A stretch of 21,266 nt of DNA from CAYGZA01 sp964354135 (GTDB lineage Bacteria; Planctomycetota; Planctomycetia; Pirellulales; Thermoguttaceae). Positions 1 to 6,498 of this stretch are shown here, piece after piece. The stretch lies in contig CAYGZA010000075.1 of NCBI GenBank assembly GCA_964354135.1, positions 1 to 21,266 of the forward strand, in the 5' to 3' direction. Numbering within the stretch: position 1 is the stretch's first letter; every line of letters starts with the position of its first letter. Made by a program: the position numbers and the translations under genes. Below the pieces are notes generated by a model that searched no databases, was not told the origin of the DNA, and was given only the letters and a program-made list of their open reading frames with translations.

Positions 1-1
1 C

Positions 2-1003
2 CGCCAGTACGACCACGAAGTGCAGGGCGGGAGCGCGATCAAGCCGCTCGTGGGAGTGGCCAACGACGGGCCCGGCGACGCCGCGGTGCTGCGGCCGCGT
101 CTGGACTCCCGCCGCGGCCTGGTGATTGCCTGCGGGATGAACCCCCGCTACGGCGACCTGGACACCTATTGGATGGCCGCCAGCGCGATCGACGAGGCGG
201 TCCGCAACTGCGTGGCCGTCGGGGCCGATCCGGCGAGGATCGCCCTGTTGGACAACTTCTGCTGGGGCAATACCGACCGGCCGGAAACGCTCGGGTCCCT
301 GGTTCGGGCGGCCCTGGCTTGCCACGACATGGCCGTGGCGCTCGCAACGCCGTTTGTCAGCGGCAAGGACAGCCTGAACAACGAGTTCCGGCCGGCGGGC
401 GGGGAGCCCATTTCCATCCCCTCGTCGCTCTTGATTAGCGCCCTGGGCCAGGTCGCCGACGTGGGCCGCTCGGTGACGATGGACCTGAAGGAGCCGGGCG
501 ACTACTTGTACATCGTCGGCACAACGAGGAATGAGTTGGGCGGGTCGCACTTTGCCTTGGTCGAGTCGCTCGAAGGGGGCCAGGTCCCCAAGGTCGACGC
601 GGCGACAGCAAAACGGACCTTCGCGGCACTGCACGCCGCGATTACCGCCGGCATGGTCCGCGCGTGCCACGATCTGAGCGAGGGCGGATTGGCCGCCGCC
701 GCCGCCGAAATGGCCTTTGCCGGCGGCCTGGGCGCCGAGATCCTCCTGGAGCGAATCCCGGCTGCCGACGCCACCGCCGCACCGGCCGTCCTCTTGTTCA
801 GCGAATCGAATACGCGATTCCTCTGTGAAGTCCGGCCCGGCGACGCCGACGCTTTCGAAGGCGCCCTGGGCGGCGTGCCGCACGCCCGCGTCGGCCGGGT
901 GACGGATAGCGGCATCCTGGAGATTCCGGGCTCCACCGGGAGCCTCGTCAAGGCCGACGTGGCAACGCTGAAGGAGGCATGGCAGAGACCGTTGCGATGG
1001 TGA
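2..1003 (+). CDS. purL: Phosphoribosylformylglycinamidine synthase, synthetase subunit PurL (C-terminal part)
   Basis: PurL makes formylglycinamidine ribonucleotide (FGAM) from FGAR, ATP and ammonia, the fourth step of purine synthesis, in the cytoplasm; the ammonia comes from PurQ. The reading frame is open to the left edge, starting in-frame with RQYDHEVQGGS, so the first visible ATG at 20 is internal and the 5' part lies outside the window. Visible PurL/AIR-synthase-like features are the FVSGKDSLNNEF stretch, the GGSHFALVE segment and the RACHDLSEGGLAAAAAEMAF motif of the second half. The purQ gene follows on the same strand, which supports a split PurL/PurQ enzyme. The 320-bp spacer to purQ is unusually long for these partners and is filled by repeats and a MITE-like element. 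Only the missing N terminus limits the call. Confidence 0.95.
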   Translation, partial: RQYDHEVQGGSAIKPLVGVANDGPGDAAVLRPRLDSRRGLVIACGMNPRYGDLDTYWMAASAIDEAVRNCVAVGADPARIALLDNFCWGNTDRPETLGSLVRAALACHDMAVALATPFVSGKDSLNNEFRPAGGEPISIPSSLLISALGQVADVGRSVTMDLKEPGDYLYIVGTTRNELGGSHFALVESLEGGQVPKVDAATAKRTFAALHAAITAGMVRACHDLSEGGLAAAAAEMAFAGGLGAEILLERIPAADATAAPAVLLFSESNTRFLCEVRPGDADAFEGALGGVPHARVGRVTDSGILEIPGSTGSLVKADVATLKEAWQRPLRW

Positions 1004-1004
1004 A

Positions 1005-1032
1005 GGATGAAGGATGAGGGATGAAGGATGAA
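1005..1032. repeat. 7-bp tandem repeat, left arm (GGATGAA units)
   Basis: Four in-phase heptads (GGATGAA, GGATGAG, GGATGAA, GGATGAA) begin one base after the purL stop codon. They are the reverse complement of the TTCATCC heptads at 1271 and 18224. With the 1271 array they form the outer arms of a large inverted structure between purL and purQ. Confidence 0.85.
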
Positions 1033-1064
1033 TCGCAGTAGCGCCCCACTCCGCCTTTCATCTC

Positions 1065-1269
1065 GGCCAAGTGTCAGTAATTCAAGGTCGGCCCTATACT
1101 GCCAGAATGCGTATGCGTGCTGTCATCAGAGGTAGTCAGCGTTTTTCGCGTCGAAAGCTCCTTCACCCGGTTCTGAGGAGGTTTCGAGGCGAAAAACGCG
1201 GTCCGGCAACCCACGAAATACGGCTTCAAACACCAAACGGGGGTGACCTCGTATTACTGACACTTGGCC
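1065..1269. mobile_element. MITE-like element with perfect 17-bp terminal inverted repeats
   Basis: The ends are GGCCAAGTGTCAGTAAT (1065-1081) and its exact reverse complement (1253-1269). Similarity continues inward for about 12 more bases (AGGTC core), giving imperfect inverted repeats of about 29 bp. Inside, 1139-1163 pairs with 1175-1199 as a roughly 25-bp stem with a few mismatches and an 11-base loop. There is no transposase and no convincing ORF, so if mobile it would be non-autonomous. No clean target-site duplication is seen; TTCATC occurs just outside each end, but on the right it belongs to the heptad repeat. It could instead encode a structured RNA in the purL-purQ transcript. Seen: the inverted repeats and inner hairpin. 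Inferred: mobility. Confidence 0.6.
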
Positions 1270-1270
1270 C

Positions 1271-1319
1271 TTCATCCCTCATCCCTCATCCTTTCCCCTA
1301 AACCCTGAACCCTGAACCC
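1271..1319. repeat. 7-bp tandem repeat, right arm, ending 4 bases before purQ
   Basis: Seven heptads in one unbroken phase: TTCATCC, CTCATCC, CTCATCC, TTTCCCC, TAAACCC, TGAACCC, TGAACCC. The first three are inverted relative to the 1005 array. The array ends four bases before the purQ ATG, leaving no visible Shine-Dalgarno sequence. Confidence 0.8.
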
Positions 1320-1323
1320 TCCG

Positions 1324-2106
1324 ATGCCGCAACCCCGAGTCCTGATCCTGCGAGCCCCCGGCACGAACTGCGATGAAGAGACGGCCTTTGCCTTTGAGTT
1401 GGCGGGGGCCAACGCAGAACGCGTCCACATCAACCGGCTGCTGGAAAGGCCCGATGTGGCGGACCAGTTCCAGATCCTCTGCATCCCCGGCGGCTTCAGC
1501 TACGGCGACGACGTGGCCGCCGGCCGCATCCTCGCCAACCAGATCCGGCACCACCTGGCCGACGCGATGCAGCGGTTCAAGGCCGCCGGCAAGCTCGTCC
1601 TGGGCATCTGCAACGGGTTTCAGGTGCTCATCAAGTCGGGACTGCTCCTGGAAGACGACCCGGCGCAGGGGCCGCCGGCCTCACTGGTCTGGAACGATTC
1701 CGGGCGGTACGAGGACCGCTGGGTCCGCTTGGGGGTGGAGGGCAGCAAGTCGGTTTTTCTGCGGGGAATCGAGGCGATGGACCTGCCGGTGGCCCACGCG
1801 GAAGGGAAGTTCGTCACGCGGAATCCCGAAGTGCTCCAGGGGCTCGGCAGCCAGGGGCAACTGGTCCTCCGCTACCGGCGGCTGGACGGAGGCAATTCGG
1901 ACTCAGTGCCCTATCCGGACAATCCGAACGGTTCGCTGGGGAACGTGGCGGGGGTCTGCGACGAGACGGGCCGCGTGCTGGGGCTCATGCCCCATCCGGA
2001 GCGCTACATCGACGCCACGCAGCACCCGCACTGGACCCGCGGCCACTCCCACCAACCCGGCGACGGGTTCCGGCTGTTCCGCAATGCCGTCGAGTACTTC
2101 GCCTAG
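1324..2106 (+). CDS. purQ: Phosphoribosylformylglycinamidine synthase, glutaminase subunit PurQ
   Basis: PurQ hydrolyses glutamine and channels ammonia to PurL for FGAM synthesis. The 260-residue protein is a complete class I glutamine amidotransferase. The N terminus RVLILRAPGTNCDEET is typical of PurQ. The oxyanion segment is CIPGGFSYGDD (about 53-63), the nucleophile is C96 in GICNGFQ, and the His/Glu pair is H224/E226 in LMPHPERY. At 260 residues it is somewhat longer than compact PurQ proteins of about 225 residues. The ATG at 1324 fits the conserved N terminus. No ribosome binding site is visible because heptad repeats run almost to the start codon. It converges with an antitoxin-like gene starting the accessory island downstream. 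Confidence 0.97.
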   Translation: MPQPRVLILRAPGTNCDEETAFAFELAGANAERVHINRLLERPDVADQFQILCIPGGFSYGDDVAAGRILANQIRHHLADAMQRFKAAGKLVLGICNGFQVLIKSGLLLEDDPAQGPPASLVWNDSGRYEDRWVRLGVEGSKSVFLRGIEAMDLPVAHAEGKFVTRNPEVLQGLGSQGQLVLRYRRLDGGNSDSVPYPDNPNGSLGNVAGVCDETGRVLGLMPHPERYIDATQHPHWTRGHSHQPGDGFRLFRNAVEYFA

Positions 2107-2164
2107 GCCGGAAAAATGGCCGCACGGCCCGCTGCGACGCCTCTCGCTACGGAAAGGAACATCC

Positions 2165-2458
2165 TCAACGAGTCTTCCCCGCCAAGTCTTGTTTGACTCT
2201 GACAAAGGCCGCCTCTTCCAGCTCGATCCGTTCTTGGATGACGTGCGTGAGCCAGTTCTCAACGTTCTTGGTTCGGTGCAGTCGGGCTAGAAAAGCCGCC
2301 CGGGCGGCAAGATTGGCAGGAATAGACAGGGAGGTTGGTTTGGCTCTGCGAACGCGAACAGGCTTTTCCCAGGCCGAATCGTCATTCGCCTGCGCGGTAA
2401 CAACTCGGTCGATTTCTCGTTCGGACAGCTTCTTCTTGGTCTTGTCTTTCGTACTCAT
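2165..2458 (-). CDS. CopG-type antitoxin, apparently orphan
   Basis: A 97-residue protein with a Lys-rich N terminus (MSTKDKTKKKLSEREIDRVV) and a C-terminal segment KPTSLSIPANLAARAAFLAR followed by an amphipathic helical part. This is the pattern of CopG/ribbon-helix-helix antitoxins that bind DNA and neutralise BrnT-like or related toxins. The ATG overlaps, as ATGA, the stop of a 29-codon remnant resembling the C terminus of a small toxin. Tight coupling to an upstream toxin is typical of such modules, but here the rest of the toxin is missing, replaced by a phd-type gene. It may be a leftover antitoxin, or may act with the neighbouring toxin. The family call rests on pattern recognition. 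Confidence 0.7.
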   Translation of the reverse strand: MSTKDKTKKKLSEREIDRVVTAQANDDSAWEKPVRVRRAKPTSLSIPANLAARAAFLARLHRTKNVENWLTHVIQERIELEEAAFVRVKQDLAGKTR

Positions 2459-2544
2459 ACATCCCATCCCGTGATGATGCGGACAACATTCCGCGGCTTG
2501 AGCTGGAAGATGATCTTGAGCCGACGCCCGCGGATCGTTCCTGC
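2455..2544 (-). pseudogene. C-terminal remnant of a small toxin gene
   Basis: Directly after the stop codon of the Phd/YefM gene, and in the same frame, 29 sense codons run to a TGA that overlaps the CopG-type gene start (ATGA). The peptide contains RGRRLKIIFQLKPRNVVRII, a hydrophobic/basic strand pattern like the end of a BrnT- or DUF4258-type RNase toxin. There is no start codon or N-terminal portion. The best reading is a toxin gene truncated when the relE-phd module arrived upstream. The exact toxin family is inferred. Confidence 0.5.
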
Positions 2545-2790
2545 TCAATCCTGAAGCTCGTCCAGCGTGACGAACCGACGGTCGCGGATCTCCCTTCTTG
2601 CCTTGGCGATTCTCCGAAGAAATCTCTCGTCGTGCTGGAGCTTGTAGTCGAACCAATCGTCCTCGTCGCGGAAACCGATCACGACTGCGGCAGGCTTGCC
2701 GTGGCGAGTGATGAGAACCTCGTCCTTCTCCGCTTCCCGGATGATGCTGCAGATGTCGTTCTTGGCTTCCGTCATCGTGTGTGTTTTCAT
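2545..2790 (-). CDS. Phd/YefM-family antitoxin
   Basis: An 81-residue protein beginning MKTHTMTEAKNDICSIIREA, with the core VLITRHGKPAAVVIGFRDED. This is the usual Phd/YefM N-terminal DNA-binding fold, followed by a charged C-terminal tail that would bind the toxin. The ATG at 2790 overlaps the toxin stop as ATGA, so the two are translationally coupled. The order is toxin first, antitoxin second, the reverse of most phd/doc and yefM/yoeB operons. An upstream in-frame start exists but lies inside the toxin gene and lacks conserved sequence. Phd/YefM proteins normally repress their own operon together with the toxin, so the promoter at 3096-3124 is the likely target. Confidence 0.82.
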   Translation of the reverse strand: MKTHTMTEAKNDICSIIREAEKDEVLITRHGKPAAVVIGFRDEDDWFDYKLQHDERFLRRIAKARREIRDRRFVTLDELQD

Positions 2791-3086
2791 TCTGGCACCC
2801 CGTGGTCCTGCAACCACCGATGGGTCTCCGGCTTCTTGACAAAACCCAAGACTTCGACCCGTTTCTCGACTTCGTTCACGTCGTAAAACACCCGCACGTC
2901 GTCAACGCGCAAGCGGTACTGCGGTTGGCGCAGTCCCCTGAGCCGCTTGATCCTGCTCTTGCTCTCCCGCACAGGAGCCTGTTCCAGATGCGCTTGCATT
3001 GCCTGCTTCAGGGTAGAGCGCCGGCGAGCGTCCAGTTTCCTGAACTGCTCCTGCGCAGTTCGCGCAATGACGACAACGTAGCTCAT
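2787..3086 (-). CDS. RelE/ParE-family toxin
   Basis: A 99-residue basic protein with RelE/ParE hallmarks: N-terminal SYVVVIARTAQEQFRKLD, a central KRLRGLRQPQYRLRVDDVRV strand pair and the closing VFYDVNEVEKRVEVLGF strand. RelE-type toxins cleave mRNA at the ribosome and ParE-type toxins inhibit gyrase; the sequence alone does not decide between them. It is the first gene of a two-gene module, with the Phd/YefM antitoxin overlapping its stop codon. A good sigma-70-like promoter lies so close upstream (-10 box nine bases from the ATG) that the mRNA would be leaderless or nearly so. The surrounding DNA looks less GC-rich than the housekeeping genes, which fits horizontal acquisition. Confidence 0.85.
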   Translation of the reverse strand: MSYVVVIARTAQEQFRKLDARRRSTLKQAMQAHLEQAPVRESKSRIKRLRGLRQPQYRLRVDDVRVFYDVNEVEKRVEVLGFVKKPETHRWLQDHGVPE

Positions 3087-3095
3087 TCTAGGAAG

Positions 3096-3124
3096 AGTAT
3101 AGCCAGATTACGCGCCGGAGTCAA
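3096..3124 (-). promoter_or_regulatory. Sigma-70-like promoter of the toxin-antitoxin module
   Basis: On the minus strand, TTGACT (3119-3124) is followed by exactly 17 bases and TATACT (3096-3101). The toxin ATG starts nine bases after the -10 box, so transcription would start about two to three bases before the start codon. No ribosome binding site fits in that space. Confidence 0.65.
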
Positions 3125-3325
3125 GCTCCTGACGGTTTCCGTGGCCAAAGGACCAAAACTGAGCCGGGACTCCCGCCGGCGGAGCACGCCCGAAAATCAG
3201 TGATGTCCCCTTTGTCCTGTGTGCTTCGTCTCGTTCATGTCTGTCTCCTTCGGGCCAAACGGCCGGGTTGAGAGGCGTGCCACCTGCGGCGCGCGTGCTT
3301 CGAGCCGATGTTACACGACAGGGTT

Positions 3326-5131
3326 CTACGAAAAAACGGCAGTAACGATGTCCTCAACTTCCTGAGTGATCTTGGTCAGATCAGAGAAGAACACATGTGC
3401 CGCGTACTGGTCCGAAAAATGTGTTGCTAAGCCGAGCGACCGCTCCAGGTGGACGGGATAGGTGTGAACTGGGTTGGTGCCACGAAGCGCGGCTATCGTA
3501 TCATTTCGCTTTTGCTGTACGGCCTTGTCGTCTTCGCGCATGGCTACGGCTATGTCGAGGTCGTAGAGAACCGCGTAGGGGATCTTGAATGCATTGAGGA
3601 CTCGCTGGAAGAACGGGATCGAGGGTTTCCCGCCGCACGGAATGACAGACCACTCCAGCTCCTCGGGTCGGGTTGTGATCCGCCCAAGTTTCTTCAATGT
3701 TGCAGTTACGGCAATGGAATCTTCAGGGCCCTCCACCAACAACACCCGCTTCGCGAAGAACAACTCGTTCATCGCTGGGTTCAGTCTCGTGAAGCCCTGA
3801 AAAAGCTTCTTGTCGTCGAGTCCGTCGAAGGCGGAGGAATCGCAACTCCGGACACGCGTCCCAGCGGCTGCATCGTGTTTCGTAACAAGGGCGACGCGCT
3901 CTGCTTCATAGGCGTCGACGAACCACGGGGAATGCGTCGTGTACATGACCTGGTCTGTCTGAGCGAAAGAAGCCAATACGTCAAAGAAGAGCTTCGATAG
4001 CTGCGGGTGGATATACAGTTCTGGCTCTTCCACAAGAAGGATGATGGGATCCTGAGGCAGCGGAGGTACGTTTCCCGTTGCGACGAGTTGGTTCCGCTCA
4101 TTCAGGATGAGGGTCTGGAGGAGAGTGAAGACTATGCACCGCTGAAGGCCATGGCCCTTAGCTAGCACATCTGTATCGACCCCATCGTTCACTGACAGCG
4201 ACACTCCGGCCGAGAACAGCTCTTCGACTTCCCCGATCTCGACCGCCAAGGACACACCCGTTACGGAAGGCATCACCCGTCGCAGAAGATCCGTGATCTT
4301 GCCCTCGACAACGCCCAGTGACTCGATTCTCGCAGGTGCAGCGTCTGCCGTGGAGGGGTTCAGCAGCGCGCGCACCGTCTCAATGGCTTTCTTAAGCTCT
4401 ATGAACCGCGGGTCTTTCGCAAGAATTCTCTCGGAGAGCGCGGCCATCAAACGTCGGAACGTGGAGGAGGAAGACCGGCTCTCGTCTGCGTAGTCGGTGA
4501 TAGCGGACAACAGATAGACCTTGGGCAGGGAGGCGATCACGTTGCTTTGGAGGCCAAGCGCTTGCGCTGTACTCAAATCGGGAGCGTCAAAGGCGACCTC
4601 GTTCTCAAGCAGGAATCGCGAAATCGCCTTCGTGTAGATAGTCTTGTTCGACTTCCCTTCCTCGAAGAAGTACTCAGGTAAGGCGTTCTCCTTCGCTATG
4701 TCCGCCCATTTGGGGCGGTCGCCATGCCTCTCTTGGATCTTCTGAAGGGACAGGTACCAAAGGGATGGCTCAGCGCGGTAACCGTGGAACTCCGTCTCGA
4801 TCCTCTCCTTCTCGGTTCGCTCATCGATCGTCAAGAAGATGTGCTTTTCGAGAGCAAGTGTTTCCCCGACGAGGTACGGCCTCCATCGCCGCTTCTCGGC
4901 GTCGGACAGGTCACCGAAAACACCTTTGATGACTATTGGTACGGCGGGGTCTTTGAAGTCGTCTCGCGACACTCGTCCGGCACCAGCGGAAAGCAGTACC
5001 TCGACGGAATGCAGAAGGTTCGACTTGCCGGTGTTGTTCTCCCCCACTAGTGCCAACAAGGGCTTGACCGCGAACTCTCCACAGTCGCGGACAGATCGAA
5101 AGTTCTGCACTCGGAGTTGGGTTAGTCGCAT
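3326..5131 (-). CDS. OLD-family ATP-dependent endonuclease (AAA ATPase plus TOPRIM)
   Basis: A 601-residue protein with an SMC/RecF-like ATPase head split around a helical middle region. Walker A is GENNTGKS (30-37), a signature-like GHGLQR sits near 326-331, Walker B is ILLVEEPELYIHP (364-376), and the switch histidine is in TTHSPW (H400). A TOPRIM nuclease domain follows: VLLVEGPEDSI (463-473, metal-binding Glu) and VLYDLDIA (521-528, paired Asp). This is the layout of OLD nucleases, many of which act in anti-phage defence. It lies 34 bp downstream of DUF2442 on the same strand, so DUF4160-DUF2442-OLD may be one operon. No UvrD-like helicase is adjacent, so a standard Gabija system is not supported. 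Its DNA looks less GC-rich than the flanking core genes. Confidence 0.88.
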   Translation of the reverse strand: MRLTQLRVQNFRSVRDCGEFAVKPLLALVGENNTGKSNLLHSVEVLLSAGAGRVSRDDFKDPAVPIVIKGVFGDLSDAEKRRWRPYLVGETLALEKHIFLTIDERTEKERIETEFHGYRAEPSLWYLSLQKIQERHGDRPKWADIAKENALPEYFFEEGKSNKTIYTKAISRFLLENEVAFDAPDLSTAQALGLQSNVIASLPKVYLLSAITDYADESRSSSSTFRRLMAALSERILAKDPRFIELKKAIETVRALLNPSTADAAPARIESLGVVEGKITDLLRRVMPSVTGVSLAVEIGEVEELFSAGVSLSVNDGVDTDVLAKGHGLQRCIVFTLLQTLILNERNQLVATGNVPPLPQDPIILLVEEPELYIHPQLSKLFFDVLASFAQTDQVMYTTHSPWFVDAYEAERVALVTKHDAAAGTRVRSCDSSAFDGLDDKKLFQGFTRLNPAMNELFFAKRVLLVEGPEDSIAVTATLKKLGRITTRPEELEWSVIPCGGKPSIPFFQRVLNAFKIPYAVLYDLDIAVAMREDDKAVQQKRNDTIAALRGTNPVHTYPVHLERSLGLATHFSDQYAAHVFFSDLTKITQEVEDIVTAVFS

Positions 5132-5165
5132 GAAAACTCGATGTTCGGATGTCTAACTTCGGATT

Positions 5166-5510
5166 TCACCGGGCCGGCTTGGCCGCGTCCGGTGGAGGGA
5201 CTTGTTCGGCACTGTTCTTCTGATACCAATCCTTCCAACGGGCGAACGAGCGAGGCCCCTCGCCGGACGGTTGACCGAAGAGGATATTCTCGACGCTGAT
5301 GTCCTCGTCCAGCTCGGGCCAGTGAATGCCGTGGCCCTGTCCAATCAGCTCCCATTGCGCGCGATGCTCGGGACGAGCGTGCGACAACCTGGGATACCAG
5401 GAAATCGGGACGGTCACTACCCGGCCATCGGAGAGCGATACACGAATACTCTCATCCGTTGTCTCGACGTTTTGAATCGTAACATTAGCCGTCAATATCG
5501 AAGAAGCCAT
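5166..5510 (-). CDS. DUF2442 domain protein
   Basis: A 114-residue protein matching the DUF2442 pattern: an N-terminal beta region (VTIQNVETTDESIRVSLSDG), then the diagnostic VVTVPISWYPRL segment and the GHGIHWPELDEDISVENIL motif (about residues 70-90). The C terminus is a poorly conserved hydrophilic tail. DUF2442 genes are often found next to DUF4160 genes, as here, and the pair is regarded as a possible toxin-antitoxin-like module; the biochemical function is not established. The start overlaps the end of the DUF4160 gene by 26 bases, indicating co-translation. The OLD nuclease follows after 34 bases. Confidence 0.88.
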   Translation of the reverse strand: MASSILTANVTIQNVETTDESIRVSLSDGRVVTVPISWYPRLSHARPEHRAQWELIGQGHGIHWPELDEDISVENILFGQPSGEGPRSFARWKDWYQKNSAEQVPPPDAAKPAR

Positions 5511-5727
5511 TCCAGATCTCCATTAACTCGGCCTCGTGTTCTTCGGTAATTCGCTCGATCTGCCGCAACTCCGCGCCCGAGAAACCGCGATTCCAGGCCA
5601 GTCGCACCGGTGCCAACCAGAACTTGCACTCAAAGCGGTCTCGCTGCACGTGCATGTGCGGCGGTTCACCGCCGTCGCCCGCATAGAAGAAGAACCGGTA
5701 CGGTCCGATCCGCAGCGAAGTAGGCAT
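5485..5727 (-). CDS. DUF4160 domain protein
   Basis: An 80-residue protein with the DUF4160 signature: MPTSLRIGPYRFFFYAGDGG, then EPPHMHV, and a C-terminal acidic helix ending EAELMEIWNGFFDIDG. The ATG at 5727 was chosen because the conserved domain begins there; an earlier in-frame start near 5790 would add residues unlike the family. The HMHV motif and conserved tryptophans suggest a binding or catalytic pocket, but no activity is established. It is the first gene of a tight DUF4160-DUF2442 pair and lies 72 bp downstream of the spoVG stop on the same strand, so read-through from ispE-spoVG is possible. Confidence 0.88.
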   Translation of the reverse strand: MPTSLRIGPYRFFFYAGDGGEPPHMHVQRDRFECKFWLAPVRLAWNRGFSGAELRQIERITEEHEAELMEIWNGFFDIDG

Positions 5728-5799
5728 TCCGAAATAGACCTCAAGTGCTATTGCAGGCGCAAGGGCCTTTCGATGCCGCCTTTCGCGCATTGTAGGCTC

Positions 5800-6471
5800 T
5801 CAGTCGAAGATCCCCGCCCCGAAGTCGTTTTTCGGGCGGTCGTGAGACTGGGGCTGCGGCTGCTGCGAAGGCGGCCGGTGCGGCCCGCGGGGCTGCTGGC
5901 TCGCCGGTTGCACGTGAGGCGCCGGTTGCACGTGGGGCGCCGGTTGCACGTGAGGCGCCGCTTGGACGTGGGGCGCCGCTTGGACGTGGGGCGCCGGTTG
6001 CACGTGGGGCGCCTCCACCCTCGAAGGCCGATCGATGCGGGCCTCGGCCAGCGTCTCTTCTTCAAAATCGTCGTAGCTGGGGACGTAGCCGGGGAGTTTG
6101 GAGCGGGCCCTCTCTTCTTCAAAGGCATGGATCACCCGTTCCTGGATCATCTCCCGGCAGGCGGAGTTGATGGGATGGGCGATGTCGGCATAGAGCTTCG
6201 CCCGGCCTTCGTCGTCTCGGGCGGTCGAGCACTCCTTCAGCCGGGTCCCGCACTGGTTGCAGTAGGCGGCGCGGAGGTGGTTTTTCGAGCGGCAGCCGGG
6301 ACAGTGTGCGGTGAGCTTGCGGCTGGGCATGGCCACAAACGGCCCGCTGGCGCCCTCGATGATCTTCAGGTCGCGAACCACGAAACTGTCGTCGAAGGTG
6401 ATCGAGCAAAATGCCTTCAGTCGCTCGCCGGGCTCATCCATGAGCTTGATGCGTACCTCAGTGATCTCCAC
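5800..6471 (-). CDS. spoVG: SpoVG-family regulator with zinc ribbon and tandem-repeat tail
   Basis: A 223-residue protein. Residues 1-55 are a SpoVG domain (MEITEVRIKLMDEP, then FDDSFVVRDLKIIEG and FVAMPSRKL). SpoVG proteins bind nucleic acids and regulate cell division and development. Where short Firmicute SpoVG proteins (about 95 residues) continue directly to their final helix, this one has a CPGC-X10-CNQC zinc ribbon (C57, C60, C71, C74). It then resumes with DIAHPINSACREMIQERVI. The last 75 residues are low complexity, with six APHVQ(P/A) repeats at about 154-189 and a Pro/Gln tail. The start is GTG at 6471, fixed by an AAGGAG ribosome binding site and the conserved N terminus. It lies 27 bases after ispE and is probably co-transcribed with it. 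Confidence 0.9.
   Translation of the reverse strand: MEITEVRIKLMDEPGERLKAFCSITFDDSFVVRDLKIIEGASGPFVAMPSRKLTAHCPGCRSKNHLRAAYCNQCGTRLKECSTARDDEGRAKLYADIAHPINSACREMIQERVIHAFEEERARSKLPGYVPSYDDFEEETLAEARIDRPSRVEAPHVQPAPHVQAAPHVQAAPHVQPAPHVQPAPHVQPASQQPRGPHRPPSQQPQPQSHDRPKNDFGAGIFD
5903..6010. repeat. Coding minisatellite, six 18-bp units
   Basis: Six consecutive 18-bp units (GCCGGTTGCACGTGGGGC or close variants) inside spoVG encode APHVQP/APHVQA. Two adjacent units share the variant GCCGCTTGGACGTGGGGC, a sign of recent duplication. Copy number may vary between strains. Confidence 0.9.
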
Positions 6472-6478
6472 GGCCGTT

Positions 6479-6484
6479 CTCCTT
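6479..6484 (-). promoter_or_regulatory. Ribosome binding site of spoVG
   Basis: AAGGAG on the minus strand, seven bases before a GTG codon, decides the GTG start of spoVG. It is one of the few clear Shine-Dalgarno sequences in the window. Confidence 0.75.
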
Positions 6485-6498
6485 GCGTTACGGGCATT

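Noticed and set aside
1071..1301. Small plus-strand ORF of 76 codons between purL and purQ
   Set aside because: It lies entirely in the inverted-repeat element and heptad array, has no ribosome binding site and shows no recognisable protein pattern.
3240..3275. Terminator downstream of the OLD gene (GGCC-AAAC-GGCC)
   Set aside because: A four-pair stem with no T-run is too weak to call.
3326..5131. Gabija GajA
   Set aside because: The domain layout is OLD-like, but no UvrD-like gajB helicase is adjacent, so only the family call is supported.
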